DNA of 64,000 bases. Source: Hymenobacter cyanobacteriorum. Lineage in GTDB: Bacteria; Bacteroidota; Bacteroidia; Cytophagales; Hymenobacteraceae. Numbering within the stretch: the first letter of the stretch is position 1; each line of letters starts with the position of its first letter. The translations under genes and the position numbers were made by a program. The stretch is taken from positions 1,116,001 to 1,180,000 of the forward strand of contig NZ_JALBGC010000001.1 of assembly GCF_022631375.1 (NCBI RefSeq). The letters run 5' to 3'. Positions 36,081-43,989 of this stretch are shown here, piece by piece. Below the pieces are notes generated by a model. That model ran no database searches. It had not been told where the DNA came from and saw nothing but the letters and a program-made list of their open reading frames with translations.

Positions 36081-36419
36081 ATGAAACGCCCGCCGCTGTC
36101 CTGCCTGCTGTTGCTGCCGCTGCTGGCGGTGCTGCTATTTGGCAACTGTGGCGGGGGCGTGCGGGGCTTTCTAAATAAAAGTCGGCCCGAAAACCGCGAA
36201 CGCATGCGGGCGCTGGTGGTGCTCCGCCTTCAGCAACGGGCGGCGGCCCGTCAGCAGCTGCGAGGCCGCGCCCGCCAAGAGGCCTATTGGCGTATCGAAC
36301 AACAGATTGATGCCCGTTTCGACAGCTTGGTGCATGGCAGCAAGAAATTCCGCAACCGCCGCAATAAGGTGGAGCGGCAGCTGTTGCGCATGCCGCCCAG
36401 CTCGTTGGCCAAGCCGTAA
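36081..36419 (+). CDS. Small hypothetical lipoprotein, Arg-rich
   Basis: The 112-residue protein has a lipoprotein signal (LLPLLAVLLFGNC, Cys about 23) and then a helical, strongly basic stretch (RMRALVVLRLQQRAAARQQLRGRARQEAYWRIEQQID). I do not recognise a family. The start is only 10 bp after the family B repeat, so expression probably depends on read-through or a promoter inside the repeat. Confidence 0.6.
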   Translation: MKRPPLSCLLLLPLLAVLLFGNCGGGVRGFLNKSRPENRERMRALVVLRLQQRAAARQQLRGRARQEAYWRIEQQIDARFDSLVHGSKKFRNRRNKVERQLLRMPPSSLAKP

Positions 36420-36521
36420 TCCGTCGGCCGGCGCGAGGTAGTGGACCGCGTTTTTTGCCGCTGATTGTACCTGGCAGCAACTTCTCCCGTACTGGTTGCA
36501 ATATTGCTATTCCCGCTTCCT

Positions 36522-36932
36522 ATGCGTCCAGTTCGTTTTGCCCTGTGGTTGTCGTTGAGTGTAACCGCCGCCAGCTGCTCCATCTTTCACCGCGACAAGC
36601 CGACCCCAGTGGTCGAAACCGTGCGCACGGAAAGCTCGCCCGCGCCGCCCACCGCCGCCCGCGACCTGGCGGATGTGATGAGCACCGAGCTCAAACTCAC
36701 TGCCGACCAAACCACCCGCGTCCGCACCGTGCTCAACGGCACGCTCAAAGAATCGAACGCTGCCAAGGAGAAGCTGCCCGCGCAGTCGCCGCAGCTCATG
36801 GCCGAGCTCAAGCGCATCAACATCAACTCGCAAAAGGAACTACGCGCCGTGATTGGCCCCGAGAAATTTAAGCTTCTGCAAACCAAATCAGTACAGCAGA
36901 AAATTGCCGCCGACATGCAGCAGAAGCAATAA
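36522..36932 (+). CDS. Small lipoprotein with LTxxQ-like helical domain
   Basis: The 136-residue protein starts at ATG 36522 with a lipobox (SLSVTAASC, Cys about 19). A Pro-rich linker leads to a helical region with ELKLTADQTTRVRTVLNGTL and EKFKLLQTKS, which recalls the LTxxQ repeats of the CpxP/Spy periplasmic chaperones. Function is inferred only from this likeness. A shorter similar segment occurs in the lipoprotein at 42082-42753. Confidence 0.75.
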   Translation: MRPVRFALWLSLSVTAASCSIFHRDKPTPVVETVRTESSPAPPTAARDLADVMSTELKLTADQTTRVRTVLNGTLKESNAAKEKLPAQSPQLMAELKRININSQKELRAVIGPEKFKLLQTKSVQQKIAADMQQKQ

Positions 36933-36947
36933 CGACCGGCCCACTGG

Positions 36948-37544
36948 CTACCAGCGCGGGCCGCTTGGCTCCTCCACCAGCGCCAGCGGGGCTACGTCGG
37001 TGTCGTCGTACACATCGGCCAGCGGCAGGCGCAAGCTTAACTCCGGGATTTCCAGCACATCGGCCGGGTCGCTGAACACGGTGTAAATCCACTGCCCGGC
37101 CTCGTCGCGCCGGAACCACTCCAGCACCCAGGCCGTCTGCGAAACCAGAATGTAGTGACGTAGGGAGGCAATTTTCTGGTACTGCGTGAACTTGCGGCTG
37201 CGGTCGTAGTCGGCTGTAGAGGGCGACAGCACTTCGATAATCAGCACGGGCTGCCGAATGAGGTAAGGGTCGCGCCGGTCGGCGGGGTCGCAGGTTACCA
37301 CCACATCGGGGTACGTGTAGTGGAAGTCGTCCTGCACCGCCAGGCGTACCGACGCATCATAAGCCCGACAACCAGACTGGCGCACCCCCGCCATGATGTT
37401 GCCTTTAATTAGATTGTGCGACTTGGTACCACCGGCCATCGCGAAAATTTCGCCATCGAAATACTCGTGGCGCTCTTCACTTTGGGCTTCCAGCGCGAAA
37501 TATTCTTCGGGCGTGTAGCGACGCTGTTGGTTGGGCTGGCCCAT
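36948..37544 (-). CDS. Uma2-family (DUF820) putative restriction endonuclease-fold protein
   Basis: The 198-residue protein starts MGQPNQQRRYTPEEYFALE. It has the PD-(D/E)xK-like core of Uma2/DUF820: HEYFDGEIFAMAGGTKSHN, then YPDVVVTCDP, and VLIIEVLSPSTADYDRSRKFTQYQKI, which supplies D, ExK-like residues and the SPST loop. The biological role of this very widespread family is unclear. I chose ATG 37544 over ATG 37571 because an exact -7 box TATCTTTG (37576-37569) overlaps the upstream ATG, so that ATG is probably not transcribed. Confidence 0.85.
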   Translation of the reverse strand: MGQPNQQRRYTPEEYFALEAQSEERHEYFDGEIFAMAGGTKSHNLIKGNIMAGVRQSGCRAYDASVRLAVQDDFHYTYPDVVVTCDPADRRDPYLIRQPVLIIEVLSPSTADYDRSRKFTQYQKIASLRHYILVSQTAWVLEWFRRDEAGQWIYTVFSDPADVLEIPELSLRLPLADVYDDTDVAPLALVEEPSGPRW

Positions 37545-37568
37545 GGGCTTTGGCAGAATGATTATTTC

Positions 37569-37576
37569 CAAAGATA
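37569..37576 (-). promoter_or_regulatory. Bacteroidetes -7 box (TATCTTTG) of the Uma2 gene
   Basis: TATCTTTG matches TAnnTTTG exactly and lies 25 bp upstream of the chosen start codon. A clear -33 TTG at the usual 19-21 bp spacing is not seen, so the promoter call is moderate. Confidence 0.5.
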
Positions 37577-37618
37577 AACCCGGGCGAACAAGCCGCCGTC
37601 GATAGTTTGCACCCGCGG

Positions 37619-38314
37619 TCAGTACCGCCGCTCGTAGTCACCCGTGGTTTCCCATAGCCCGGCGTAGCGGCCCACGCGGCGGGTTTCGGCGGGCGTGCCG
37701 GGCGCAATCTGAAAGTAGGAAGTGCCGTCGTAACGGGTGTAGCGCACGGTGGCCGGGGCCAGTGCCCGCAGGCGCAGCGTATCGGTGCCGAGCCGCTGCC
37801 GAAGCAGGTGGCGGCCTTTTATTTCCAGCCGCTCGACATCCCACATATCAACGCGGTGCGCGGCCGTGCCGTCGTAAATACTTAGGTAGTAACGGCCCTG
37901 AAAACGGCGCAGATGCCCCGTTCCGAAGCTGTCGCCGATTGTGAAAATCGTGTCGGTGCGCAACCAGCTGTCGCGCACTGAGTCGCGGCCGATTTGGTGC
38001 AGGTAATGAAGCTTGCCGCCGGCCAGGTACGTGCTGTCGGCCCGAAGCCGGAAGCCGAGCGAGTCGAACTCGTGCCGGCTGTGGCGCTGCGTTTCCAGCT
38101 CCTGCACCCAAACCGCCGTGCGCCCGATGCACACCGAACTGGTAGAATCATCCGCCGTGTACACGCCGCGGTGCCGGGCCGGAAACTCCGCCATATCGGC
38201 CGCCTGCGCCGGAAAAGGCCCGGCAAAAGTCACGGCCCAGCCGCCGTCGCAGCTCACGAGCAACGAGCTGCAAAACCCTAATCCCAATACGCGCAACCGA
38301 CCATCGATTTTCAT
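37619..38314 (-). CDS. Hypothetical lipoprotein
   Basis: The 231-residue protein has a signal with lipobox LGFCSSLLVSC (Cys about 22). The mature part is beta-rich with many WVQELE, YLHQIGRDSV, GRYYLSIYDG-type strands and an ARHRGVYTADDSTSS start. I do not recognise a family. A -7-like TACCTTTT lies upstream at 38345-38338. It is followed on the same strand by the Uma2 gene 75 bp away. Confidence 0.7.
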   Translation of the reverse strand: MKIDGRLRVLGLGFCSSLLVSCDGGWAVTFAGPFPAQAADMAEFPARHRGVYTADDSTSSVCIGRTAVWVQELETQRHSRHEFDSLGFRLRADSTYLAGGKLHYLHQIGRDSVRDSWLRTDTIFTIGDSFGTGHLRRFQGRYYLSIYDGTAAHRVDMWDVERLEIKGRHLLRQRLGTDTLRLRALAPATVRYTRYDGTSYFQIAPGTPAETRRVGRYAGLWETTGDYERRY

Positions 38315-38384
38315 GGCATTTCATGCCGCAACCGATGAAAAGGTAACCTTAGTATTCAGCGTCACCCCGCGTCCAGCAGGTCAT

Positions 38385-39848
38385 TTACAAATACTTCACC
38401 AATAGCCCCACCAGTTTCTGCACGCGGCCGGTATAGGGCGGGTACATGGCCTTGATGCCGGTGAAGCCCACGCGCTGCCGCATCACGCCCTTCTCGTTGC
38501 TGAACGCCAGGAAACCCGCGTGACCGTGGGCCTTGCCCAGCCCCGAGTTGCCCACGCCGCCAGTGGGCAACTCGGGGTGCGCAAAATGCAGCACGGTTTC
38601 GTTTAGCCCCGCGCCGCCGGCCGAGATGTTGTCGAGCAGGTAGCGGCGGTTTTCGGCGCTGGTGCTGAACACGTACTGCGCCAACGGCTTAAGGCGGGCG
38701 TTCACGTAAGCAGCCGTTTCGCTCAGGTTTTTGAAGGTGAGCACGGGCAGCAGCGGGCCGAAAATCTCCTCCTCCAGCACGCGAGCGTCGGCCGGCACGT
38801 CAGTGAGAATGGTAGGCGCGATGTAGTTCTGGCTGGCGTCGACCACCCCGCCCACGGCCACGGTGGCACCCTTGGTCTGGGCATCCTCTAGCAGGCCAGC
38901 GAGGCGGGCGAAGTGGTGCTCGTTCACGATGCGGGCCAGCGAGTCGGACGCTTCGATGCCCGCGCCGCCGGGGTTGTAGGCCCGCTCGATGGCGGCTTTC
39001 AGCTCCGTGAGCAGCGCCGGCTGTACGCTTTCCTGTACCAGCAGGTAGTCGGGGGCCACGCAGGTCTGACCGTTATTCAGGAACTTGCCCCACACGATTT
39101 TCTCGGCCGCGTCGCGTAGGTTGGCGGTTTCGTCCACCACGGTGGGGTTTTTGCCGCCCAGCTCCAGCGTGAGGCCGCAGAGGTGCTCGGCGGCGGCGCG
39201 CATCACAATCTTGCCCACTTCGGGGCTGCCGGTGAAGAAAATATGGTCCCAGGGCAGCTTCAGCAGGTCGGTGGCAACTTCTTTGCCGCCCTGCAGCAGC
39301 AGCACCTCGTCGGGCCGGAACAGGTCTTCGCACAGCTTTTGCAGCAGCGCCGAGGTGGCCGGCGTTTGCTCGGCGGGCTTGATGACCACGGCATTGCCGG
39401 CCGCGATGGCCGAAATGAGCGGGCCCACGGCCAGGTAAAACGGGTAGTTCCAGGGCGAGATAATCAGCACCACGCCCTTGGGCTCGACCTGCACCCACGA
39501 GCGGGTGCCCAGCAGCGCCATGCTCGCGCCTACTGCGCGCGGGGCCATCCACTTTTTCAGGTACTTGCTCGTGTGCTTGAGCTCAACCAGCGAAGTCCAG
39601 ATTTCGGTGAGGTCCGACTCGGTCGCGGGCTTGCGGAAATCGGCCAGCAGGGCCTGCTGAATGTCCGTCCGGTGCGCGTGCAGCCAGTCGGACAGCTTGG
39701 CCAGCCGGGCCCGGCGCTCGGCCACGCCCTCGCTGCGCAGCTGCGGCGCGCGCTGTCGCACCGCTTCGAACTGCGCCTGAAACGGGTTAGGCGCGGGAGC
39801 CGGCATGGCGGCGGGCGCGACGGCAGGCGTGAAAACGGTTGGTTGCAT
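38385..39848 (-). CDS. Aldehyde dehydrogenase (NAD(P)-dependent, ALDH3-like)
   Basis: The 487-residue enzyme contains the catalytic Cys263 in NNGQTCVAPDY, the general-base Glu in LELGGKNPTVV, and the cofactor motif FFTGSPEVGKIV. SPWNYPFYLAVGPLISAIAAGNAVVIKPAEQTP and ASPYTG-like C-terminal parts agree with the ALDH3 subgroup that oxidises medium and long-chain aldehydes. This would suit the GMC alcohol oxidase 2.4 kb away; the link is inference. A -7-like TATCTTTC lies upstream at 39901-39894, and the PAP2 gene diverges. Confidence 0.93.
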   Translation of the reverse strand: MQPTVFTPAVAPAAMPAPAPNPFQAQFEAVRQRAPQLRSEGVAERRARLAKLSDWLHAHRTDIQQALLADFRKPATESDLTEIWTSLVELKHTSKYLKKWMAPRAVGASMALLGTRSWVQVEPKGVVLIISPWNYPFYLAVGPLISAIAAGNAVVIKPAEQTPATSALLQKLCEDLFRPDEVLLLQGGKEVATDLLKLPWDHIFFTGSPEVGKIVMRAAAEHLCGLTLELGGKNPTVVDETANLRDAAEKIVWGKFLNNGQTCVAPDYLLVQESVQPALLTELKAAIERAYNPGGAGIEASDSLARIVNEHHFARLAGLLEDAQTKGATVAVGGVVDASQNYIAPTILTDVPADARVLEEEIFGPLLPVLTFKNLSETAAYVNARLKPLAQYVFSTSAENRRYLLDNISAGGAGLNETVLHFAHPELPTGGVGNSGLGKAHGHAGFLAFSNEKGVMRQRVGFTGIKAMYPPYTGRVQKLVGLLVKYL

Positions 39849-39985
39849 GGGCGGGAAAGGGCGGAAAGAGCGGGCACCAAAGACGGCTTGCCAGAAAGAT
39901 ACGCGGCTTGCACAACATTGCGGCCGCTCATCCGTCTGCGCACTCGGCTTGTTACCCCAATGGGTCTGCTACGCGAGCTTGGTGT

Positions 39986-39993
39986 TACCTTTG
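39986..39993 (+). promoter_or_regulatory. Bacteroidetes -7 box (TACCTTTG) upstream of the PAP2 gene
   Basis: TACCTTTG followed by CGG is an exact match to TAnnTTTG, about 105 bp before the PAP2 start. The -33 element is not clear. Together with the opposite-facing TATCTTTC at 39901-39894 it makes the 249-bp gap a divergent promoter region. Confidence 0.45.
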
Positions 39994-40097
39994 CGGCCTT
40001 GTTCGCAGATTTCGACCTCGCTAGCTGATTCCGTTGCTATCCCGGCCGGCCGCATTTATTCCCGCGGCGTGCTCATTATTAATTAGTTGTCCGTTAC

Positions 40098-41297
40098 GTG
40101 TCGTTCTTTACCCTTTGCCGCTCCCAGCGGCTGTTTGCCCCGCTGTTTTTAGGTTTAATCATCAGCAGCGCCCGTACGGCCCTGGCCGCGCCCGCGGCTG
40201 TCGATACTATTTTCACGGCCTCCCCTCCCGATACCACCCGCGCCGCTGTGCCGATGGCCGGGTCCATTGCTGCCCACAAGGCAGTGGTTACGGGCCGCAT
40301 CGCAACCGAGCCGCACATCCACCCGCGCGACGCCAACGGCCGCATCACCGACTACACCGTGGCTCCGGGCGTGACGTGGCACTACGACAAGCCCAAGCCC
40401 TTCGAGTGGGCCTACCACATTCCGCGCGATTTGGGGCAGTTTCCGAAGTTCGCGTTTCAGTCCAAAAACAAAGAAACGCTGCTGGGCATCGCGGCCGGCT
40501 CGGTGGCCCTGTGGGCTTTCGACCAGGTGATTCTGGACGGCGCGCAGCGGTTTGGGCGGTCCATCAACCTGAAAGCCGCCAGCACCCAGAAAACGCTGGT
40601 GTACATTCCGTTCCGCATCGGCTCGGCCAACCTGCCGTTCGAGTTCAACGTGCCCGACAACCTCAACAGCACGTTCTACTACCTCGGCGATGGCTGGACG
40701 CACCTGGCCGTAGCCAGCAGCTTCTGGATTTACGGCGGCATCAAGAAGGACAACCGCGCGCTGCGCACCTCCAGCCAACTCGGCGAAGCCATTTTCAGCA
40801 CCGGCTTGGTGGTGCAAACCATGAAGCGCCTCACCGGCCGCCAGAGCCCCTACGTGGCGACGCAGCCCCGCGGCGAGTGGAATTTCTTTCCTTCGTACAG
40901 CACCTACCAGAGCTACGTACCCAACTACGACGCCTTCCCCACCGGCCACCTGGCCACGGCCATGGCCACGGTCACGGTCATCGCCGAAAACTACCCCGAA
41001 TACCGCTTCGTGCGCCCCGTGGGCTACTCGCTGATGGGCCTGCTGGGCTATGCCATGCTGAACAATGGCGTGCACTGGGCCAGCGACTACCCGGTGGGCA
41101 TCGCGCTGGGGTATGCCTTCGCCAAAATTGCCGTGCGCAACGGCCGCACCCGCGTGGAAGCTCCGGCCGACAGCAGCACGGCCAATGGTACCGGTTTTCG
41201 GGTGATGCCGCGGCCCAAGCCCTGGTTCCGGCGCGGCCAGTTTGCGCCCTACACCTACGGCCCGTTTACGGGGGCCAGCTGGTCAATTCGGCTGTAA
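40098..41297 (+). CDS. PAP2-superfamily phosphatase, secreted
   Basis: The 399-residue protein starts at GTG 40098 (read MSFFTLCRSQRLFAPLFL), with a signal peptide ending near ALAAPA. The three PAP2 motifs are present in slightly altered form: KRLTGRQSPY (motif 1), AFPTGHLATAMA (motif 2, PTGH for PSGH) and NNGVHWASDYPVGIALGY (motif 3, catalytic His and Asp). The 110-residue N-terminal part is an Ala/Pro-rich linker plus membrane helix. Such enzymes dephosphorylate lipids such as undecaprenyl or phosphatidyl phosphates outside the inner membrane. Confidence 0.88.
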   Translation: MSFFTLCRSQRLFAPLFLGLIISSARTALAAPAAVDTIFTASPPDTTRAAVPMAGSIAAHKAVVTGRIATEPHIHPRDANGRITDYTVAPGVTWHYDKPKPFEWAYHIPRDLGQFPKFAFQSKNKETLLGIAAGSVALWAFDQVILDGAQRFGRSINLKAASTQKTLVYIPFRIGSANLPFEFNVPDNLNSTFYYLGDGWTHLAVASSFWIYGGIKKDNRALRTSSQLGEAIFSTGLVVQTMKRLTGRQSPYVATQPRGEWNFFPSYSTYQSYVPNYDAFPTGHLATAMATVTVIAENYPEYRFVRPVGYSLMGLLGYAMLNNGVHWASDYPVGIALGYAFAKIAVRNGRTRVEAPADSSTANGTGFRVMPRPKPWFRRGQFAPYTYGPFTGASWSIRL

Positions 41298-41412
41298 ATC
41301 ACCAAAATCCGCCGGATAGTGGATTTCGTTGATAACAAATCCGGCTCGGAAGCTATATTAGTATCCTGAGTGCACCGGAACCCGCGGCCCGTGCCGCCTT
41401 ATCGTTACCGTT

Positions 41413-41898
41413 ATGGCCGTCTACTCCCCGACCGTTGCTACCCCGCCCCTGGCCGAAAGCCAGGCCCAGCTGCGTCAGCAGCTCGATTTGTTGACCGATT
41501 TCTGGAATGGCTGTTCTGAGCTGGAGCTAAGTATTCATCCCGGCCCCGGCCGCTGGAGCCGCAAGGAAATTCTGGGCCACCTCATCGATTCGGCCCTGAA
41601 CAACCACCGCCGCATTGTGGGGGCCTGCCTCGCGCCGCCGCCCCACCAGCTGCGCCCCTACGACCAAGATGCCTGGGTGCGCGTGGCCGACTACCAGCAC
41701 CTGCCCTGCGCCGACCTGCTCGCGCTCTGGACCAGCTTGAACACCCTCATCCTGCACCTCATCGACCGCCTGCCGCCGCACCTGCTCGAGCACGAGTACC
41801 TCACCCTCAACGGCAACCCCACCACCCTGCACTGGCTCATCAGCGACTACGCGCTGCACCTCGAGCACCACGTCTGGCAGATTATCCACGGCGACTAA
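41413..41898 (+). CDS. DinB-family (DinB_2) metal-binding protein
   Basis: The 161-residue protein has a four-helix DinB fold: SRKEILGHLIDSALNNHRRIVGA gives the first two His ligands and the C-terminal SDYALHLEHHVWQIIHGD the third. The family includes thiol transferases (BSH/MSH dependent) and damage-inducible proteins; its role here is unknown. It appears monocistronic, with a repeat and terminator after it. Confidence 0.9.
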   Translation: MAVYSPTVATPPLAESQAQLRQQLDLLTDFWNGCSELELSIHPGPGRWSRKEILGHLIDSALNNHRRIVGACLAPPPHQLRPYDQDAWVRVADYQHLPCADLLALWTSLNTLILHLIDRLPPHLLEHEYLTLNGNPTTLHWLISDYALHLEHHVWQIIHGD

Positions 41899-41911
41899 AC
41901 AAGTTGCACGA

Positions 41912-41999
41912 TGTAGAGACGCGACACTTCGCGTCTTGACGTTTGCATGATACAAGAAGCCTCGTTCAACGAGGAGACGCGAAGTATCGCGTCTCTACA
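41912..41999. repeat. Inverted repeat, family C
   Basis: Arms 41912-41936 and 41975-41999 (25 bp, one mismatch) carry GTAGAGACGCGACACTTCGC then GTCT. It lies 13 bp after the DinB stop codon, between convergent genes, upstream of a normal terminator. Confidence 0.95.
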
Positions 42000-42027
42000 G
42001 CATGATACCAGCCCATTTGCATCTCAC

Positions 42028-42065
42028 AAAAAAGCCCGTTCCTGATAACAGAAACGGGCTTTTTA
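42028..42065. terminator. Bidirectional terminator between DinB and the lipoprotein gene
   Basis: A-tract, AAGCCCGTT (42032-42040), loop, AACGGGCTT (42053-42061) and T-tract. Both flanks suit termination on either strand for the two convergent genes. Confidence 0.9.
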
Positions 42066-42081
42066 CTATTTAGAAGAATGC

Positions 42082-42753
42082 TTATTTAAACAAGCCCTTC
42101 TTCACGGTACGGTTACCGTTTTCGTCGATTTTCACTTTCGTGCCGTCGGCCATCTTGATTTTCACCGAGCCATCGTCGTCGCGCTTCACTTTCGCGCCGT
42201 TCATATACTTGGTTTTGTGGTCGCCGTCTTTCTCGTTGTCCACTTTTTTCACGCCCGAGCCCTGGCCCACGCTGCCCCGGCGCACCGTGGTAGTCGAGGA
42301 AGACGTGGTGGTTACTGTAGCGGGAGCCAGCGAGTAAGGGCCGTCGCCGTAGTTGGCGCGGTTGGCCGAGTACGTGTTGTAGTAAGTGTCGTTGCCGAGG
42401 TCGGTACGGATTTCGTTGTCGGCATCGTCGTTAATCTGGCGCAGGGTGGCATAGCGGCCGGTGGTGTCGCTTACGTAGCGGTTGTTGGCTTCGCCGAGGC
42501 GCTGGCCGCGGGTGTAGTAAGTACGCTCGATGCGAGTCACCACGGCCGGGTCGGTCAGCTTCAGGTCTTCGGCCATCCGGGCGGCAAGGCGGCGGGCTTC
42601 GTCGTGCACGGCTACGGTATCCACGGTGGTGGTGGTCGTGGTGGTCACGGTTTCGGGCGTGGTGGTCGTGGTGGTTTCCACTTTTTTATCCTGGGTGCAG
42701 GAAGCGGTAGCCAGCGCGGCGGCGGCCATCAGGCCGAGGAGTTTGGTGTTCAT
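42082..42753 (-). CDS. Hypothetical lipoprotein with Thr-rich linker and LTxxQ-like segment
   Basis: The 223-residue protein begins MNTKLLGLMAAAALATASC, a lipoprotein signal, followed by a Thr-only linker of about 20 residues. A helical region (ARMAEDLKLTDPAVVTRIERTYYTRGQRLGEANNRY) resembles CpxP/Spy-type repeats. The C-terminus is a repetitive charged segment (KYMNGAKVKRDDDGSVKIKM, KVKIDENGNRTVKK). No known function. An upstream ATG at 42846 overlaps the SDR gene end and lacks a signal peptide, so it was not used. Confidence 0.78.
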   Translation of the reverse strand: MNTKLLGLMAAAALATASCTQDKKVETTTTTTPETVTTTTTTTVDTVAVHDEARRLAARMAEDLKLTDPAVVTRIERTYYTRGQRLGEANNRYVSDTTGRYATLRQINDDADNEIRTDLGNDTYYNTYSANRANYGDGPYSLAPATVTTTSSSTTTVRRGSVGQGSGVKKVDNEKDGDHKTKYMNGAKVKRDDDGSVKIKMADGTKVKIDENGNRTVKKGLFK

Positions 42754-42838
42754 GTGCAGGGTGTTGAAGGAATGTAAAACGGCGATACAGCCATTTTTAG
42801 GGCCTGATACGGCGGGGCTTGTTACGGGGTTATCGCCG

Positions 42839-43708
42839 CTAGGCATTTACCACCGAGCCGCCGTTGGGGTGCAGCGTCTGGCCCGAGAAGTAGGAGGCAT
42901 CTTCCGACGCCAGAAACACGTAGGCCGGGGCCACTTCCGAGGGCTGGCCGGCGCGGCCCATGGGCACGTCGTGGCCAAACAGCGGCAGCTTCAGCAGGCC
43001 GATGCCGGTGATGAACGGCGTCCAGATGGGCCCGGGCGCCACCGAGTTCACCCGAATGCCCTTCTTAATGAGTTGCAACGACAGTGCCCGTGTGAAGGCC
43101 GTGATGGCGCCTTTGGTCGAGGTATAATCAAGCAGCATCTCGTTGCCCTTGAAGCCGTTCACCGAAGCCGTGTTGATAATGGAGTCTCCTTCCTTGAGGT
43201 GCTTCACGGCGGCCCGCGCAATGCGGAACTGGGCGATGATGTTCAGGTTAAAGATGCTGTCAAGTTCCTCGTCCTTGATTTCTTCGAGCGAATCGTGCCA
43301 GTTCTGCTCGGCCGCGTTGTTCACGAGAATATTCAGGCCGCCCAGCTCGGCTACCGTACGGTCTACAATTTCCTGGCAGAAAGCGGGCGATTTCAGGTCG
43401 CCGGGCAGCAGCAGGCAGCGGCGGCCGTGGGCCTGCACCAGTTCCTGCACCTTTTCGGCATCCTGCTGCTCGGTGGGGAAGTAGCAGATGGCCACGTCGG
43501 CCCCTTCGACAGCAAAGTGCACGGCCACGGCCCGGCCAATGCCCGAGTCGCCGCCGGTGATGAGGGCCACTTTGCCCTTGAGCTTGTCGGCCCCCTTGTA
43601 GCCTTCGCGGATGTATTCGGGCTCGGGCGTCATCTTGTATTCGAGGCCGGGCTTGCCGGCGCCCGCGTCCTGGCTCTGGGGCGGGAAAATCGTGGGTTTA
43701 TCAGACAT
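42839..43708 (-). CDS. Short-chain dehydrogenase/reductase (SDR)
   Basis: The 289-residue protein has the Rossmann motif VALITGGDSGIGRAVAVHFA, the NNAAEQ strand and the catalytic Tyr-x3-Lys in LLDYTSTKGAITAF. The N-terminal extension with QDAGAGKPGLEYKMTPEPEYI is typical of the YhdF/YghA subgroup linked to general stress. Substrate unknown. It precedes the lipoprotein gene on the same strand by 85 bp. Confidence 0.93.
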   Translation of the reverse strand: MSDKPTIFPPQSQDAGAGKPGLEYKMTPEPEYIREGYKGADKLKGKVALITGGDSGIGRAVAVHFAVEGADVAICYFPTEQQDAEKVQELVQAHGRRCLLLPGDLKSPAFCQEIVDRTVAELGGLNILVNNAAEQNWHDSLEEIKDEELDSIFNLNIIAQFRIARAAVKHLKEGDSIINTASVNGFKGNEMLLDYTSTKGAITAFTRALSLQLIKKGIRVNSVAPGPIWTPFITGIGLLKLPLFGHDVPMGRAGQPSEVAPAYVFLASEDASYFSGQTLHPNGGSVVNA

Positions 43709-43786
43709 CAGTAATCATAATTGGTTGGAAATGCTGTCTGGGCTAACGGGCGGGGCGGGCAGGGGTTGTCGGGACTCCGCAATGAT

Positions 43787-43884
43787 GTAGGGGCGGGGCT
43801 TGCCCCCGCCCGGACGTTTGTGCGCATCGGACGGAATCAGTGCAACGGTGCGAGCGCCCGGGCGGGGGCAAGCCCCGCCCCTAC
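43787..43884. repeat. Inverted repeat, family D (GTAGGGGCGGGG type)
   Basis: Arms 43787-43812 and 43859-43884 are perfectly complementary over 26 bp; the arm begins GTAGGGGCGGGGCTTGCCCC and is itself nearly palindromic. The 46-bp loop is unrelated to other repeats. It lies in the divergent promoter region of SDR and rluF. Confidence 0.95.
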
Positions 43885-43918
43885 CGCCGCACGCCACCTT
43901 CGCGCTACACCCCGGGCG

Positions 43919-43926
43919 TACCTTTG
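43919..43926 (+). promoter_or_regulatory. Bacteroidetes -7 box (TACCTTTG) upstream of rluF
   Basis: TACCTTTG followed by CGG matches TAnnTTTG exactly and lies 63 bp before the rluF start, 34 bp past the family D repeat. No clear -33 TTG. Confidence 0.45.
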
Positions 43927-43989
43927 CGGCATCCGCGTCCCGGGTTGCTTCGGTTTCAGCGTTTTCTTTTTCTTCATTCGCCGCGCCTT

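Noticed and set aside
43783..43884. Family D palindrome as the core of a riboswitch or rluF leader structure
   Set aside because: Predicted rluF -7 box lies after it, so it is probably not in the transcript; the perfect arms fit the dispersed repeats better.
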